From contig NZ_NEHW01000012.1 of assembly GCF_002112505.1 (NCBI RefSeq), positions 124,001 through 188,000 of the forward strand: a DNA stretch of 64,000 nucleotides. The letters run 5' to 3'. Both the position numbers and the translations under genes were made by a program. The first letter of the stretch is position 1; each line of letters begins with the position of its first letter. Below the pieces are notes generated by a model. The model made no database searches, had not been told where the DNA came from, and saw nothing but the letters and a program-made list of their open reading frames with translations. Shown here one piece after another: positions 9,042 through 18,234 of this stretch. The DNA is from Pseudomonas sp. R28(2017) (lineage in GTDB: Bacteria; Pseudomonadota; Gammaproteobacteria; Pseudomonadales; Pseudomonadaceae).

Positions 9042-10008
9042 CTACCCGTGGGTATTGGCCGCGCTGCCGCTGGCGTGGCTGGCCTGGCACTACCTGGCAG
9101 CCTACCGCGAAGCACGCAGTGCCGTGCGCGTACCATTCTTCGCCGCCATGAGCCGGGCAGCGGGGCTTACCCCGCGCACCGATAGCGGCGGGCGGCGCTG
9201 GCAAACCGTGCTCAACCTGGTGGTCTGGGCCCTGCTGACGGCGGCCTGTGCGCGGCCGGTGTGGGTCGAGCAAGCCATCGAACACAACCAGCCGGTGCGC
9301 GACATGATGCTCGCCATCGACATCTCGCAATCCATGGAAACCCGTGACTACACGGCGGCCGATGGCACCCGCAGCGACCGCCTGGGCGTGGTCAGGGACG
9401 TGGTGCACGGCTTCATCACCCGGCGCAAGGATGACCGCATCGGCCTGATCGTGTTCGGCACAGGCGCCTACCCACAGGCGCCGCTGACCCTCGACCATGC
9501 CAGCCTGCAATTGCTGCTGGACCAGGTGGGCATCGGCATGGCCGGCCCGAACACCGCGCTGGGCGATGCGATCGGGCTCAGCATCAAGCTGTTCGCCCAG
9601 GCCCATGAGCAGGACAAGGTGCTGATCCTGCTCACCGACGGCAACGACACCGGCAGCGCCATCACCCCGGCCCATGCGGCGCAACTGGCCAAGGCGCAGG
9701 GCATCGTGATCCACACCATCGGCATCGGCGACCCCCAGGCCAGTGGTGAAGCCAAGGTCGACCTGGGGTTGCTGCAGGACATTGCCCGGCAGACGGGCGG
9801 GCGGTTCTTCCGCGCCGATGACCGCGACGCGTTGCAGCAGGTGTACACCACACTCGACAGCATCACCCCGCACGAGGTGAAGACCTTGCGCCACCAGCCC
9901 AAGCGCGACCTGTTCTGGTGGCCGTTGGGCGCGGCGCTGGCGTTGCTGGTGGTCAGCCATGGGCTGGGCGCCGCGCTTGGCAGCCGATCGCTGGTGCGAG
10001 GAGGGTAG
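9028..10008 (+). CDS. BatA-like VWA-domain membrane protein
   Basis: This 326-residue protein has an N-terminal membrane segment (YPWVLAALPLAWLAWHYLAAY), a second at about residues 65-75 before the VWA domain, and a C-terminal one (FWWPLGAALALLVVSHGLG). The VWA domain contains the MIDAS DxSxS (AIDISQSMETRDY) and the LILLTDGNDTGS strand, so metal-dependent ligand binding is likely. The stop TAG at 10006-10008 is one base before the next ATG. In Bacteroides such proteins (BatA) are linked to aerotolerance, but in Pseudomonas the role is inferred from operon context only. Confidence 0.92.
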   Translation: MWQFDYPWVLAALPLAWLAWHYLAAYREARSAVRVPFFAAMSRAAGLTPRTDSGGRRWQTVLNLVVWALLTAACARPVWVEQAIEHNQPVRDMMLAIDISQSMETRDYTAADGTRSDRLGVVRDVVHGFITRRKDDRIGLIVFGTGAYPQAPLTLDHASLQLLLDQVGIGMAGPNTALGDAIGLSIKLFAQAHEQDKVLILLTDGNDTGSAITPAHAAQLAKAQGIVIHTIGIGDPQASGEAKVDLGLLQDIARQTGGRFFRADDRDALQQVYTTLDSITPHEVKTLRHQPKRDLFWWPLGAALALLVVSHGLGAALGSRSLVRGG

Positions 10009-10009
10009 G

Positions 10010-11602
10010 ATGGAGTTCGATTTCAGCGCGTTCCACTTCTTGCGTCCTTATTGGCTGCTGCTGATGGTGCCGGCGCTGTTGCTGCCATGGCTGTGGACGC
10101 GCCGGCATGACCTGAAGCGCCAGTTGGACGGGGTCATCGCCCCGCACCTGGTTGCCGCACTGGTCATCACCCCCGAACAGCGCCAGATCCTGCGCCCGGT
10201 GCACCTGCTGGCGCTGCTGCTCGGCCTTGGCGCAGTGGCCGCTGCGGGGCCGACCTGGACCGAAGACCGGCCAGGTTTTCTCGACAACCGCGCCCCGCTG
10301 ATCCTGGCCTTCGACCTGTCGCCGTCGATGGACGCCGACGATGTGCCACCGTCGCGGCTCACAGCGGCCAAGCACAAGATGCACGACCTGCTCAAGCGCC
10401 GTGCCGGGGCGCGCACGGCCTTGATCGCTTACGCCGGTAGCGCCCATCTGGTGCTGCCAGCCACGCAAGACCCCGGCCTGCTGGACAGCTTCATGCAGGC
10501 GCTGGACACCTCGCTGATGACCCGCGCCGGCAGGGACGTGCCCGGTGTGATCGACCAGGCCAAAACGCTGCTGGCAGCCGAAAAGGTACCGGGAACCCTG
10601 GTGCTGATCACCGACGGCGCCGATGCCGCGCAGTTCGACGCCATCAGCGAACACCTGAAGGGTAGCGACCTGCAAGTGCTGGTGCTGGCCGTCGGTAGCC
10701 AGAACCGTGGCGTGCTGCATGACCGCCAGGGGCGCCCGCGGGTGGGCAGCGATGGCCGGCCGTTGCTGGCAAATTTCGACGCCGAAGGCCTGAAGGGCCT
10801 GGCCCACGCCGCCGACGCACCGCTGGGCAGCCTGACCCTGAACGATGACGACCTGGACTGGATCGAGCTGCATGCCCAGCGGCATTTTCAGGCGGTGCAG
10901 GACGAAGGCAAGCAGGTGCACTGGAAGGACGCCGGCTACTGGCTGTGCTGGCCGCTGGCACTGATCGCGCTGTTCTGCGTGCGTCGAGGCTGGCAGGTGC
11001 ACTGGCTGGCAGTGGCACTGATGCTATTGGCCGGCGCACCGCAAGCAGCGCGGGCAGGGGCGCTGGTCGATGCGTTCATGACCCCTGACCAGCAAGGGCG
11101 CTGGGCCTTCGAGCATGGCCACTTCCCCGAAGCGGCGGCGCACTTCCATGACCCGTACTGGCGTGCTGTAGCGGCCTACCAGGCTGCCGACTACCAGGCC
11201 GCGCTGGCCGACTTCGCCCAGCTGGACTCAGCGCCGGCGTATTTCTACCTGGGTAATATCTACGTGCGCCTGTTCAAGTTCCCCGAGGCGATTACAGCTT
11301 ACCAGCAGGCCTTGCAGCGTCAGCCGGACTTTCCCCAGGCCAGCGCCAACCTGGCCCTGGCGCAAGCCTTGCAAAACGACTACGACGATCAGCAGAAGGC
11401 CGGCACACCCGACGAAAAGGCCGACAAGCTGGTCGAGGACCAGACTTCCAGCAAAGGTGCCCAGCAGCGCGAACAAGTGACCACAAAGGCCGCTTCCGAC
11501 GACGCCTGGCTGAACAACCTGACGACGTCGCCGGCACAGTTCCTCAAGCGCAAGTTCGCGTTGCAGGATGCCGCACGCCAACCTTCCGGAGCGTCGCCAT
11601 GA
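10010..11602 (+). CDS. BatB/BatC-like VWA plus TPR membrane protein
   Basis: The 530-residue protein starts MEFDFSAFHFLRPYW at an ATG preceded by GAGGAGGG. The open frame extends 17 codons upstream, but that stretch overlaps the previous gene. It has N-terminal membrane segments, a VWA domain with a MIDAS (AFDLSPSMDADD) and LVLITDGADAAQ, and membrane segments near residue 310-340 (WLCWPLALIALFCV). A C-terminal TPR region follows (YFYLGNIYVRLFKFPEAITA and QPDFPQASANLALAQAL). It looks like a fusion of BatB and BatC functions. A charged tail with KADKLVEDQTSSKG follows. Its stop overlaps the batD-like ATG as ATGA. Confidence 0.92.
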   Translation: MEFDFSAFHFLRPYWLLLMVPALLLPWLWTRRHDLKRQLDGVIAPHLVAALVITPEQRQILRPVHLLALLLGLGAVAAAGPTWTEDRPGFLDNRAPLILAFDLSPSMDADDVPPSRLTAAKHKMHDLLKRRAGARTALIAYAGSAHLVLPATQDPGLLDSFMQALDTSLMTRAGRDVPGVIDQAKTLLAAEKVPGTLVLITDGADAAQFDAISEHLKGSDLQVLVLAVGSQNRGVLHDRQGRPRVGSDGRPLLANFDAEGLKGLAHAADAPLGSLTLNDDDLDWIELHAQRHFQAVQDEGKQVHWKDAGYWLCWPLALIALFCVRRGWQVHWLAVALMLLAGAPQAARAGALVDAFMTPDQQGRWAFEHGHFPEAAAHFHDPYWRAVAAYQAADYQAALADFAQLDSAPAYFYLGNIYVRLFKFPEAITAYQQALQRQPDFPQASANLALAQALQNDYDDQQKAGTPDEKADKLVEDQTSSKGAQQREQVTTKAASDDAWLNNLTTSPAQFLKRKFALQDAARQPSGASP

Positions 11603-12900
11603 GCCGCCTGGCCTGCCTGTTACTGCTGTGCCTGCCGTGCCTCGCCTGGGCAGACCCGGATGTACGGGTCCAAAGCCGCCTGGTACCGGCGGACGGCGCC
11701 CTGGTCGGCGGGACCGTAAGCCTGCAGGTGGACCTGCTGGTGGACAGCTGGTTCACCGCCGCGCCGGTGCTGCCGCAACTGCAGCTGCCGGGTGCGATCA
11801 TCACGCCGCCAAACGGTGAGGCCCAGCGCCTGAACCAGAAGATCGACGGCAAGGCGTTTTTCGGCCTGCGCTACACCTGGCAGATCACCCCACAGACAGC
11901 CGGGACATTTCACATCCCGGCGCTGAGTTATCAGGTTCAACCGGGGCCGGGCAATGTGCCGGTCACGGTCGCTGGCGAACCTCTGAGCTTCAGCGCCAAG
12001 GCCCTGGCCGGTGCCGGTAACCAGCCGCACCTGATCGCGAGCCACGTGAAGCTGAGCCAGGCCATACAGCTGTCGCACGACCCGCTGCGGGTCGGCGACA
12101 GCATCACCCGCACGCTGAGCCTGCAGGCCGAAGGGGCCCAGGCCATGTCGATGCCGGCACCGACATTCGTCGAGGTCGACGGGCTGAAGCGCTATGTGCA
12201 GCCACCGCAGGTCAAGCCGCTGGGCGATGGCCGAGGTGGCACTGTCGGTGGCGCACGGGAGGACAGCGTGACCTATGTGGTCGAGCGGGCCGGCGCGCTC
12301 ACACTGCCCGCCGTCCAGATGAAGTGGTGGGATCTTGCTGGCAATGGCCATGACGTATCGGCCGACGCGGCGTCATTCAAAGCCTCAGCAGCAGAATACC
12401 GAGCGCCGTTCTCCATTGACGACGACTTGCGCGCCCTTGGCCAGCAGGCACGAATCAAGGTCGGCGGGCACTGGCTGCTGATCACCGTGGCCTTGCTCGG
12501 GGGCACGCTGTTGGTCTGGCTGTGCCGACGTGGGTTCGAACCTGCCCGTGGTGCGTTGCGTCGCTGGCGTGAAAAGCGCCGGGCGCGCTGGCTGGGCTCG
12601 GCGGACTACGCCTGGGCAGGCCTGGTTCGTCAGCTGCGCGAGCGCCCGCCACGGCTGGATGCGTTGTACCTCTGGGTACGACGTGTCAGCGGCAAACGGA
12701 CGCTGCAAAGTTTTTTTGAACTTTCTCCCGACACAGCTGACGTTCGTTGCCTAGACTTGCTCCAGATTCGCTATAGGGCGGTGTCCGACGACGTCTATCT
12801 ACCTGCCCCCCTGCTGGAAAACCTGCGCCGTGTGCGGCAGCGCATCAAGCATGAAAACGCCGCCGATCAGCGCCACGCGTTGAAACCGTTGAACCCCTGA
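11599..12900 (+). CDS. BatD-like periplasmic protein with C-terminal membrane anchor
   Basis: This 433-residue protein has a signal peptide (LACLLLLCLPCLAWA), a beta-rich oxygen-tolerance/BatD region (LVGGTVSLQVDLLVDSWFTA, FFGLRYTWQITPQTAGTFH, VGDSITRTLSLQAEG), one membrane segment (WLLITVALLGGTLLVWLC) and a basic cytoplasmic tail of about 125 residues. It closes the MoxR-DUF58-DUF4381-VWA-VWA/TPR-BatD operon, with a 4-bp overlap to the gene before it. A structural role in the membrane VWA complex is likely by family; the biochemical function is unknown. Confidence 0.9.
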   Translation: MSRLACLLLLCLPCLAWADPDVRVQSRLVPADGALVGGTVSLQVDLLVDSWFTAAPVLPQLQLPGAIITPPNGEAQRLNQKIDGKAFFGLRYTWQITPQTAGTFHIPALSYQVQPGPGNVPVTVAGEPLSFSAKALAGAGNQPHLIASHVKLSQAIQLSHDPLRVGDSITRTLSLQAEGAQAMSMPAPTFVEVDGLKRYVQPPQVKPLGDGRGGTVGGAREDSVTYVVERAGALTLPAVQMKWWDLAGNGHDVSADAASFKASAAEYRAPFSIDDDLRALGQQARIKVGGHWLLITVALLGGTLLVWLCRRGFEPARGALRRWREKRRARWLGSADYAWAGLVRQLRERPPRLDALYLWVRRVSGKRTLQSFFELSPDTADVRCLDLLQIRYRAVSDDVYLPAPLLENLRRVRQRIKHENAADQRHALKPLNP

Positions 12901-12929
12901 CACCCTCAGGGCAATGACAAGGACTTGCC

Positions 12930-13925
12930 ATGCATACGCTGCCTCGCCTGCATTGGTTGTTGAGCCTTCTGTTGCTGGCTCCGTTGATCGCCCAGGCAAC
13001 AGAGCCCTTGCCCTCCTGGAACGAAGGGGCTTCGCGGCAGGCCATCGTCAGCTTCGTCGACGCCGTGACCGAGGCGGGCGGCAAGCAGTATGTGCCGGTG
13101 CCGGAGCGCATTGCGGTGTTCGACAACGACGGTACCCTGTGGAGCGAGCAGCCGCTGTATTTCGAGGTGCTGTTTTCTATCGACGAAGTGCGCCGCCTGG
13201 CCCCGGAGCATCCCGAATGGAAGACCGAGCAGCCGTTCAAGGCCGTGCTCGAAGATGACCGCAAGGCCTTGGCCGACAGTGGCATGGACGGCCTGCTGAA
13301 AATCGTCGCGGCCACCCACGCCGGCGTCAGCACCGAACAGTTCATTGCCCGCAGCCGGCACTGGCTGGCCAGCGCAAAACACCCGAAAACCGCCAAGCCC
13401 TACACCGAGATGGTCTTCCAGCCCATGCTCGAACTGCTGGCTTATCTGCGGGCCAACGGCTTCAAGACCTACATCGTTTCCGGCGGTGAAGTCGCCTTCA
13501 TGCGCGCCTTTGCCGAGGAGGTCTACGGCATCCCACCCGAACAGGTGATCGGCACCACCCTCGATGCACGTTTCGTCGACGCCGACGGCCAGCTCTCGAT
13601 CCTTCGCCAACCCAAGCTGCTGCACAACGACGACGGGCCGGGCAAACCGGTCAGCATCGATTCGATCATCGGCCGCCGGCCACTGCTGGCCTTCGGCAAC
13701 TCCGACGGCGACCTACAGATGCTGCAGTGGACCAAGGCCGGACCAGGCCTGCGCTTCGCCGGGCTGGTGCACCACACCGATGCCGCGCGTGAGTGGGCCT
13801 ATGACCGTGACAGCCAGGTCGGGCGCCTGGACAAGGCGCTGGTCAAGGCCAACGAGCAGGGCTGGACGGTGGTCGACATGGCCCGCGATTGGCGGCGTAT
13901 CTACCCGTTTGATCAGAGCAGGTAA
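12930..13925 (+). CDS. Periplasmic HAD-superfamily phosphatase
   Basis: The 331-residue protein has a signal peptide (LHWLLSLLLLAPLIAQATE), then HAD motif I IAVFDNDGTLW with nucleophile Asp65 and acid Asp67. A cap region follows, then motif II in YIVSGGEVAF and motif IV FGNSDGDLQM. HAD enzymes with these motifs are phosphatases, and export to the periplasm suggests a phosphomonoester or phospholipid-derived substrate. AAGGA lies 7 bp before the ATG. It starts 29 bp after batD and about 100 bp before a sulfatase gene, so the operon may extend through here. The substrate cannot be told from sequence. Confidence 0.87.
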   Translation: MHTLPRLHWLLSLLLLAPLIAQATEPLPSWNEGASRQAIVSFVDAVTEAGGKQYVPVPERIAVFDNDGTLWSEQPLYFEVLFSIDEVRRLAPEHPEWKTEQPFKAVLEDDRKALADSGMDGLLKIVAATHAGVSTEQFIARSRHWLASAKHPKTAKPYTEMVFQPMLELLAYLRANGFKTYIVSGGEVAFMRAFAEEVYGIPPEQVIGTTLDARFVDADGQLSILRQPKLLHNDDGPGKPVSIDSIIGRRPLLAFGNSDGDLQMLQWTKAGPGLRFAGLVHHTDAAREWAYDRDSQVGRLDKALVKANEQGWTVVDMARDWRRIYPFDQSR

Positions 13926-14028
13926 ATGTAACCCGGGACCGCAGGCGCACAGGGACCAGCTAGGCAGTCGGCACTCACGTGCACGTAGTCGTGGCACATG
14001 CCAGTAACGTGAAACGGAGAAGTGACCA

Positions 14029-15600
14029 ATGAACTGGAGCAGCAGACGGTGGATCACCACCATGACCCTGGCGGCCAGTACGGCGCTGGGCGGCAGTATT
14101 GCCTGTGCCGCCGACAAGCCGAACATCCTGGTGATCTTTGGTGATGACATCGGCCAGACCAATATCAGCGCCTATAGCAAAGGGGTCGTTGGCTACCAGA
14201 CGCCCAACATCGACCGCATCGCCAAAGAAGGCATGATGTTCACCGACTACTACGCGGAGAACAGCTGCACCGCCGGGCGCTCGACCTTCATCACCGGGCA
14301 GACGGCCTTGCGTACCGGCCTGTCGAAGGTTGGCATGCCAGGCGTACCGGTCGGCCTGCAGGCCCGCGATGTCACCATTGCCCAGGCGCTCAAGGCCCAC
14401 GGCTACGCCACCGGCCAGTTCGGCAAGAACCACCTGGGTGACAAGGACGAGTACCTGCCGACCAACCACGGCTTCGACGAGTTCTTCGGCAACCTCTATC
14501 ACCTCAATGCCGAGGAGGAGCCTGAGCGCCCATACTGGCCCAAGGATGACGCCGACTTCGTCAAGGCCGCATCGCCACGCGGGGTGATCAAGTCCAGCGC
14601 CGACGGCAAGATCGAAGACACCGGTGCGCTGACCAAGAAGCGCATGGAAACCATCGACGACGAAACCACTCAGGCGGCGATCAACTTCATCGACAAGCAG
14701 GTCAAGGCCGACAAGCCGTTCTTCGTCTGGATGAACACCACCCGCATGCACGCTTTCACCCACGTGCGCGAGGCCATGCAAGGGCAGAGCGGCATGCTCG
14801 GCAACGAGTACGCCGACGGCATGATCGAGCACGATGGCGATGTCGGCAAGCTGCTCAAGACCCTCGACGACCTGAAGGTCGCCGACAACACCATCGTCGT
14901 CTACACCACCGACAACGGGCCGAACCAGTGGTCATGGCCGGATGCGGCCACCACGCCGTTCCGCAACGAGAAGAACTCCAACTGGGAGGGTGCCTACCGG
15001 GTGCCGGCCATCGTGCGCTGGCCAGGCAAGATCAAGGCCGACTCGGTCTCCACCCAGATGTTCTCTGGGCTGGACTGGTTCCCGACCCTGCTGGCCGTTG
15101 CCGGCGACACCGACATCAAGGAACGCCTGCTCAAGGGCGCCGACGTGGGTGGCAAGAACTTCAAGGTGCACCTGGACGGCTTCAACCAGCTGGACTACCT
15201 GACTGGCAAGACCGACAAGAGCGCCCGTACCGAGTTCTACTACTTCAGTGACGATGGCGACCTGGTGGGCATGCGCTATAACGACTGGAAGGTGGTGTTC
15301 TGCGAGCAGCGTGCGCCGGGCGGCCTGAAGGTCTGGAGCGAGCCGTTCACCTGCCTGCGGGTGCCCAAGCTGTTCAACCTGCGCATGGACCCTTACGAGC
15401 GAGCCGACGTCGTGTCTGACCAGTACTACGACTTCCTGACCAAGAACGACTACCTGATCTTCGATGGTGTTCGTCGCTCGGCAGCGTTCCTGCAAACCTT
15501 CGTCGATTACCCGCCGAGCCAGAAACCGGCCAGCTTCAGCATCGACCAGATTCGTGCTGAAGTGGACAGGAAGATCGAAGAGAAGATGAAGAAGCAATGA
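14029..15600 (+). CDS. Exported arylsulfatase (formylglycine-type sulfatase)
   Basis: The 523-residue protein has an N-terminal signal (MTLAASTALGGSIACAADKP). The sulfatase metal motif ILVIFGDDIGQTNI comes next, then the active-site signature NSCTAGRSTFITGQ, where Cys80 is the residue converted to formylglycine (C-x-A-x-R variant of C-x-P-x-R). Other sulfatase blocks are GQFGKNHLGDKDEYLPT, VVYTTDNGPN and FSGLDWFPTLLAVAG. It should hydrolyse sulfate esters in the periplasm. The gene has a GGAG site and is closed by a strong terminator. No formylglycine-generating enzyme or anSME gene is present in this window, so maturation must be provided from elsewhere. Confidence 0.93.
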   Translation: MNWSSRRWITTMTLAASTALGGSIACAADKPNILVIFGDDIGQTNISAYSKGVVGYQTPNIDRIAKEGMMFTDYYAENSCTAGRSTFITGQTALRTGLSKVGMPGVPVGLQARDVTIAQALKAHGYATGQFGKNHLGDKDEYLPTNHGFDEFFGNLYHLNAEEEPERPYWPKDDADFVKAASPRGVIKSSADGKIEDTGALTKKRMETIDDETTQAAINFIDKQVKADKPFFVWMNTTRMHAFTHVREAMQGQSGMLGNEYADGMIEHDGDVGKLLKTLDDLKVADNTIVVYTTDNGPNQWSWPDAATTPFRNEKNSNWEGAYRVPAIVRWPGKIKADSVSTQMFSGLDWFPTLLAVAGDTDIKERLLKGADVGGKNFKVHLDGFNQLDYLTGKTDKSARTEFYYFSDDGDLVGMRYNDWKVVFCEQRAPGGLKVWSEPFTCLRVPKLFNLRMDPYERADVVSDQYYDFLTKNDYLIFDGVRRSAAFLQTFVDYPPSQKPASFSIDQIRAEVDRKIEEKMKKQ

Positions 15601-15608
15601 GGTGACGG

Positions 15609-15640
15609 GCGCCCGCCACTGGCGGGCGCTTACCTTTTCT
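15609..15640 (+). terminator. Intrinsic terminator after the arylsulfatase gene
   Basis: A perfect 9-bp GC-rich inverted repeat (arms GCGCCCGCC and GGCGGGCGC) with a 3-base loop lies at 15609-15629. It is followed by TTACCTTTTCT on the plus strand and begins 9 bp after the arylsulfatase stop codon. Stem strength and the T-rich tail fit a rho-independent terminator. The next gene starts 34 bp further on, so it should have its own promoter or depend on read-through. Confidence 0.85.
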
Positions 15641-15673
15641 GCCACTCGGGCCGACACCCGATAAGGTCGTTCG

Positions 15674-18208
15674 ATGCGCGCAGCTGTCAGTCCATCCCAC
15701 CGTCATGCTGCAGTCGCCGACCCGGCAACCCGCGGCCATCCCTTGCAGGTGCTCGTACCCGCCAGCCTGCTGTTTTTCTCTGGCACGGCGGCGCTGGTGT
15801 ACCAGGTATTGTGGGTCAAGCAACTGTCCCTGGTCGTAGGGGTGGAGGTGTACGCCATCACTGCCGGGATCAGTGCATTCTTCATCGGCCTGGCCCTGGG
15901 TGGCCTGGCCTTCGGGCGCTGGGCCGACAGGCTGGCGCGCCCGGTCAGGCTGTATGCCAGCCTGGAACTGGCGGTGGCCGTGCTGGGCGTGCTGGCAACC
16001 CTGGCACTGGCAAACAGCGCAGGGCTGTTCGCCCGGCTGGAGGCGAGCATCGGCCTGCTGGCCTGGGGGCTGCCGTTCCTGTTGGTCGGTGTTCCGGCGT
16101 TCTTCATGGGCGGCACGCTGCCGGTGCTGATGAGGGCGCTGACGCCCGGCCAGGGGCAGATGGCCGAGGCGGGCGGGCGCCTGTATGCGGCCAATACCGC
16201 TGGCGCCATTGCCGGTACGCTGCTGACGGCATTCGTGTTGCTGCCGGGGTACGGCGTCACCGGCAGCGCGTTGATCGCGGCCGGGCTCAACCTGCTGGCC
16301 GCTGGCGGCGCCTGGCTCTATCGTCGACGCGACCAACAGGTGCCGCTCACGCAAGCGCAAGTCCCGGTCAACCGAACGGGCGCGGCGCGCCTGGCCATTG
16401 CCCTGTACTGCGTGGCGGGCGGCGTGGCGCTCGGCTACGAAGTGGTCTGGACCCAGTCCATCGTGCAATTCATGAGCACCCGCGCCTTCGCCTTTGCCGT
16501 GGTGCTGGCCACGTATCTGCTGGGCCTGATGCTGGGCAGCGCGATCTATGCGCGCCGCGCCGACCGCATGGCTGACCCGTGGGGCCTGTTCGGCCTGTTG
16601 ATTGCCCTGGCAGGTTTGCTGGCACTGCTGCTGGTGGCCGGGCTGGGGCGTTGGCTGATCGTCGCCCAGACCGAGGTCGAAGCGCTGGTGCTGCAACTCA
16701 CCGGTAACGCGTTGGCCGGCATGTCTGCGCGTTTCGCCAGCGCAGCGCTGTGCGTGGTGTTTCTGCCGACCACGCTGCTCGGTGCGGCGTTTCCGCTGGT
16801 ATTGCGACTGGCTGTCGAGCGTGGCCAGGTGGGTCGCGATGTCGGTACCGTGGTGGCGTTGAACACCCTTGGCGGGATTGCCGGGGTGATGCTGGTGGGC
16901 TTCGTGCTGGTACCGCAGTTGGGGCTGGTGCGCACCTTGAGCGTGCTGGCGGTGCTGGCCGCCGTGGTCGGGTGCCTGGCGATGTGGCGGGGGCGGGCAG
17001 TGCACAAGGGCCTGCGCGTGGCCATCCTCGGGGTCGCCTTGAGCACCTTGGTGGTCGGGGTGCTGACGCCGCCGCAAAAGCTGGCTGAGTTGCTGCCCGG
17101 GGCACGCAGCGGCCAGATCACCTTCTATGAAGAAGGGCGCGGCGGCACGGTGGCGGTGGTCAGCCAGCAACGCCCAGGTGGCGCCTTCAACCGCTTGTAT
17201 ATCCAGGGCGTGTCGAACACCGGCGACTCAATGCCTTCATTGCGCTACATGCGCTTGCAGGCCTTGCTGCCGTTGCTGATCCATAACCGCGAGCCGCGCT
17301 CGGCGCTGGTGATCGGGTTCGGCACCGGTATCACCGCTGGCGCCATGCTGCGCTACCCGGGCCTGCAGCGCCCGGTGGTGGCGGAGCTGCTGGCGGAGGT
17401 GCTGGCAGCGGCGCCGCTGTTCAACGGCAACTATGCGGCGATGAGTGATCCGCGCCTGGAGATCCGCCTGCGCGATGGCCGACGGGAACTGCTGCGCAGC
17501 GCCGAGCGCTATGACCTGATCACCCTGGAGCCGCCACCCCCATCGGCCAGCGGGGTGGTGAACCTGTATTCGCGGGACTTCTACGCACTGGCGGCTTCGC
17601 GCCTGGAGGCCGGTGGCATCGTCGCCCAGTGGCTGCCGTTGCCGACTCAGAACGAAGATGACACGCGTTCGCTGGTGCGCAGCTTCCTCGATGTGTTCCC
17701 CCACGCCAGCCTGTGGACCACCGAGTTCCATGAAACCTTGCTGATCGGCTCGCTTGAACCGATGCAGCTCGACGTTGCCAGGATCAGCCAGCGTTTTGCC
17801 CAGCCCACGGTGGCCGGGGCGCTGGCCGAGGTCGGGGTGGATTCGGTGGAGGCGCTGCTGGCCACCTGGCTCACCGACCGTGAAGGCCTGGTGCGCTTCG
17901 CCGGGGATGCCGCGGCGGTGACCGATGACCGCCCGCGCATCGAGTATGCGCCGTGGGTACGCGCACGCGAGATAACCCGTGTGCTGCCGCCGCTGCTGGC
18001 ACTGCGTACGCCACCGCCCTTGCAGGGCGGCGAAGACAGCCTTCGGGCAGGCGTCGAGGCGCGCTGGGGCCTGCTGCGCACGTTCTATGGGGTAAGCCTG
18101 CTGGCTTACCAAGGTAACCGCCAGGCGTGGGCGCGGGAGGTCCGTCAACTGATGCAGGCGGACGGCGCGAACCCGTATTTCCGTTGGTTCTTCGCCGGCG
18201 GGCAGTGA
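15674..18208 (+). CDS. Multi-pass membrane protein fused to a spermidine-synthase-like domain
   Basis: This 844-residue protein has about 450 N-terminal residues of MFS-like membrane segments (starting LLFFSGTAALVYQVLWVKQL, with FFMGGTLPVLMRALTP repeated in style near FLPTTLLGAAFPLVLRL). A C-terminal aminopropyltransferase-like fold follows, with the SAM-type motif ALVIGFGTGITAGAML. The residues expected to bind and deprotonate the amine acceptor are altered: the usual D in the EL-D-x-x-V block reads AELLAEV, and the D-x-x-D-P-type block reads DLITLEPPPPS. It may therefore bind a nucleotide-like ligand without making spermidine. An AAGG element precedes the ATG. Such fusions are widespread but unassigned; a transporter with a regulatory domain or a periplasmic modifier are both possible. 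Confidence 0.85.
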   Translation: MRAAVSPSHRHAAVADPATRGHPLQVLVPASLLFFSGTAALVYQVLWVKQLSLVVGVEVYAITAGISAFFIGLALGGLAFGRWADRLARPVRLYASLELAVAVLGVLATLALANSAGLFARLEASIGLLAWGLPFLLVGVPAFFMGGTLPVLMRALTPGQGQMAEAGGRLYAANTAGAIAGTLLTAFVLLPGYGVTGSALIAAGLNLLAAGGAWLYRRRDQQVPLTQAQVPVNRTGAARLAIALYCVAGGVALGYEVVWTQSIVQFMSTRAFAFAVVLATYLLGLMLGSAIYARRADRMADPWGLFGLLIALAGLLALLLVAGLGRWLIVAQTEVEALVLQLTGNALAGMSARFASAALCVVFLPTTLLGAAFPLVLRLAVERGQVGRDVGTVVALNTLGGIAGVMLVGFVLVPQLGLVRTLSVLAVLAAVVGCLAMWRGRAVHKGLRVAILGVALSTLVVGVLTPPQKLAELLPGARSGQITFYEEGRGGTVAVVSQQRPGGAFNRLYIQGVSNTGDSMPSLRYMRLQALLPLLIHNREPRSALVIGFGTGITAGAMLRYPGLQRPVVAELLAEVLAAAPLFNGNYAAMSDPRLEIRLRDGRRELLRSAERYDLITLEPPPPSASGVVNLYSRDFYALAASRLEAGGIVAQWLPLPTQNEDDTRSLVRSFLDVFPHASLWTTEFHETLLIGSLEPMQLDVARISQRFAQPTVAGALAEVGVDSVEALLATWLTDREGLVRFAGDAAAVTDDRPRIEYAPWVRAREITRVLPPLLALRTPPPLQGGEDSLRAGVEARWGLLRTFYGVSLLAYQGNRQAWAREVRQLMQADGANPYFRWFFAGGQ

Positions 18209-18234
18209 TTTATTCCAGAGGAGTCGATCGCATC

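Noticed and set aside
15536..17170. 544-codon minus-strand frame opposite the sulfatase end and MFS/spermidine-synthase-like gene
   Set aside because: The translation is rich in Q, H, R, A without a fold signature; it also crosses the intrinsic terminator at 15609.
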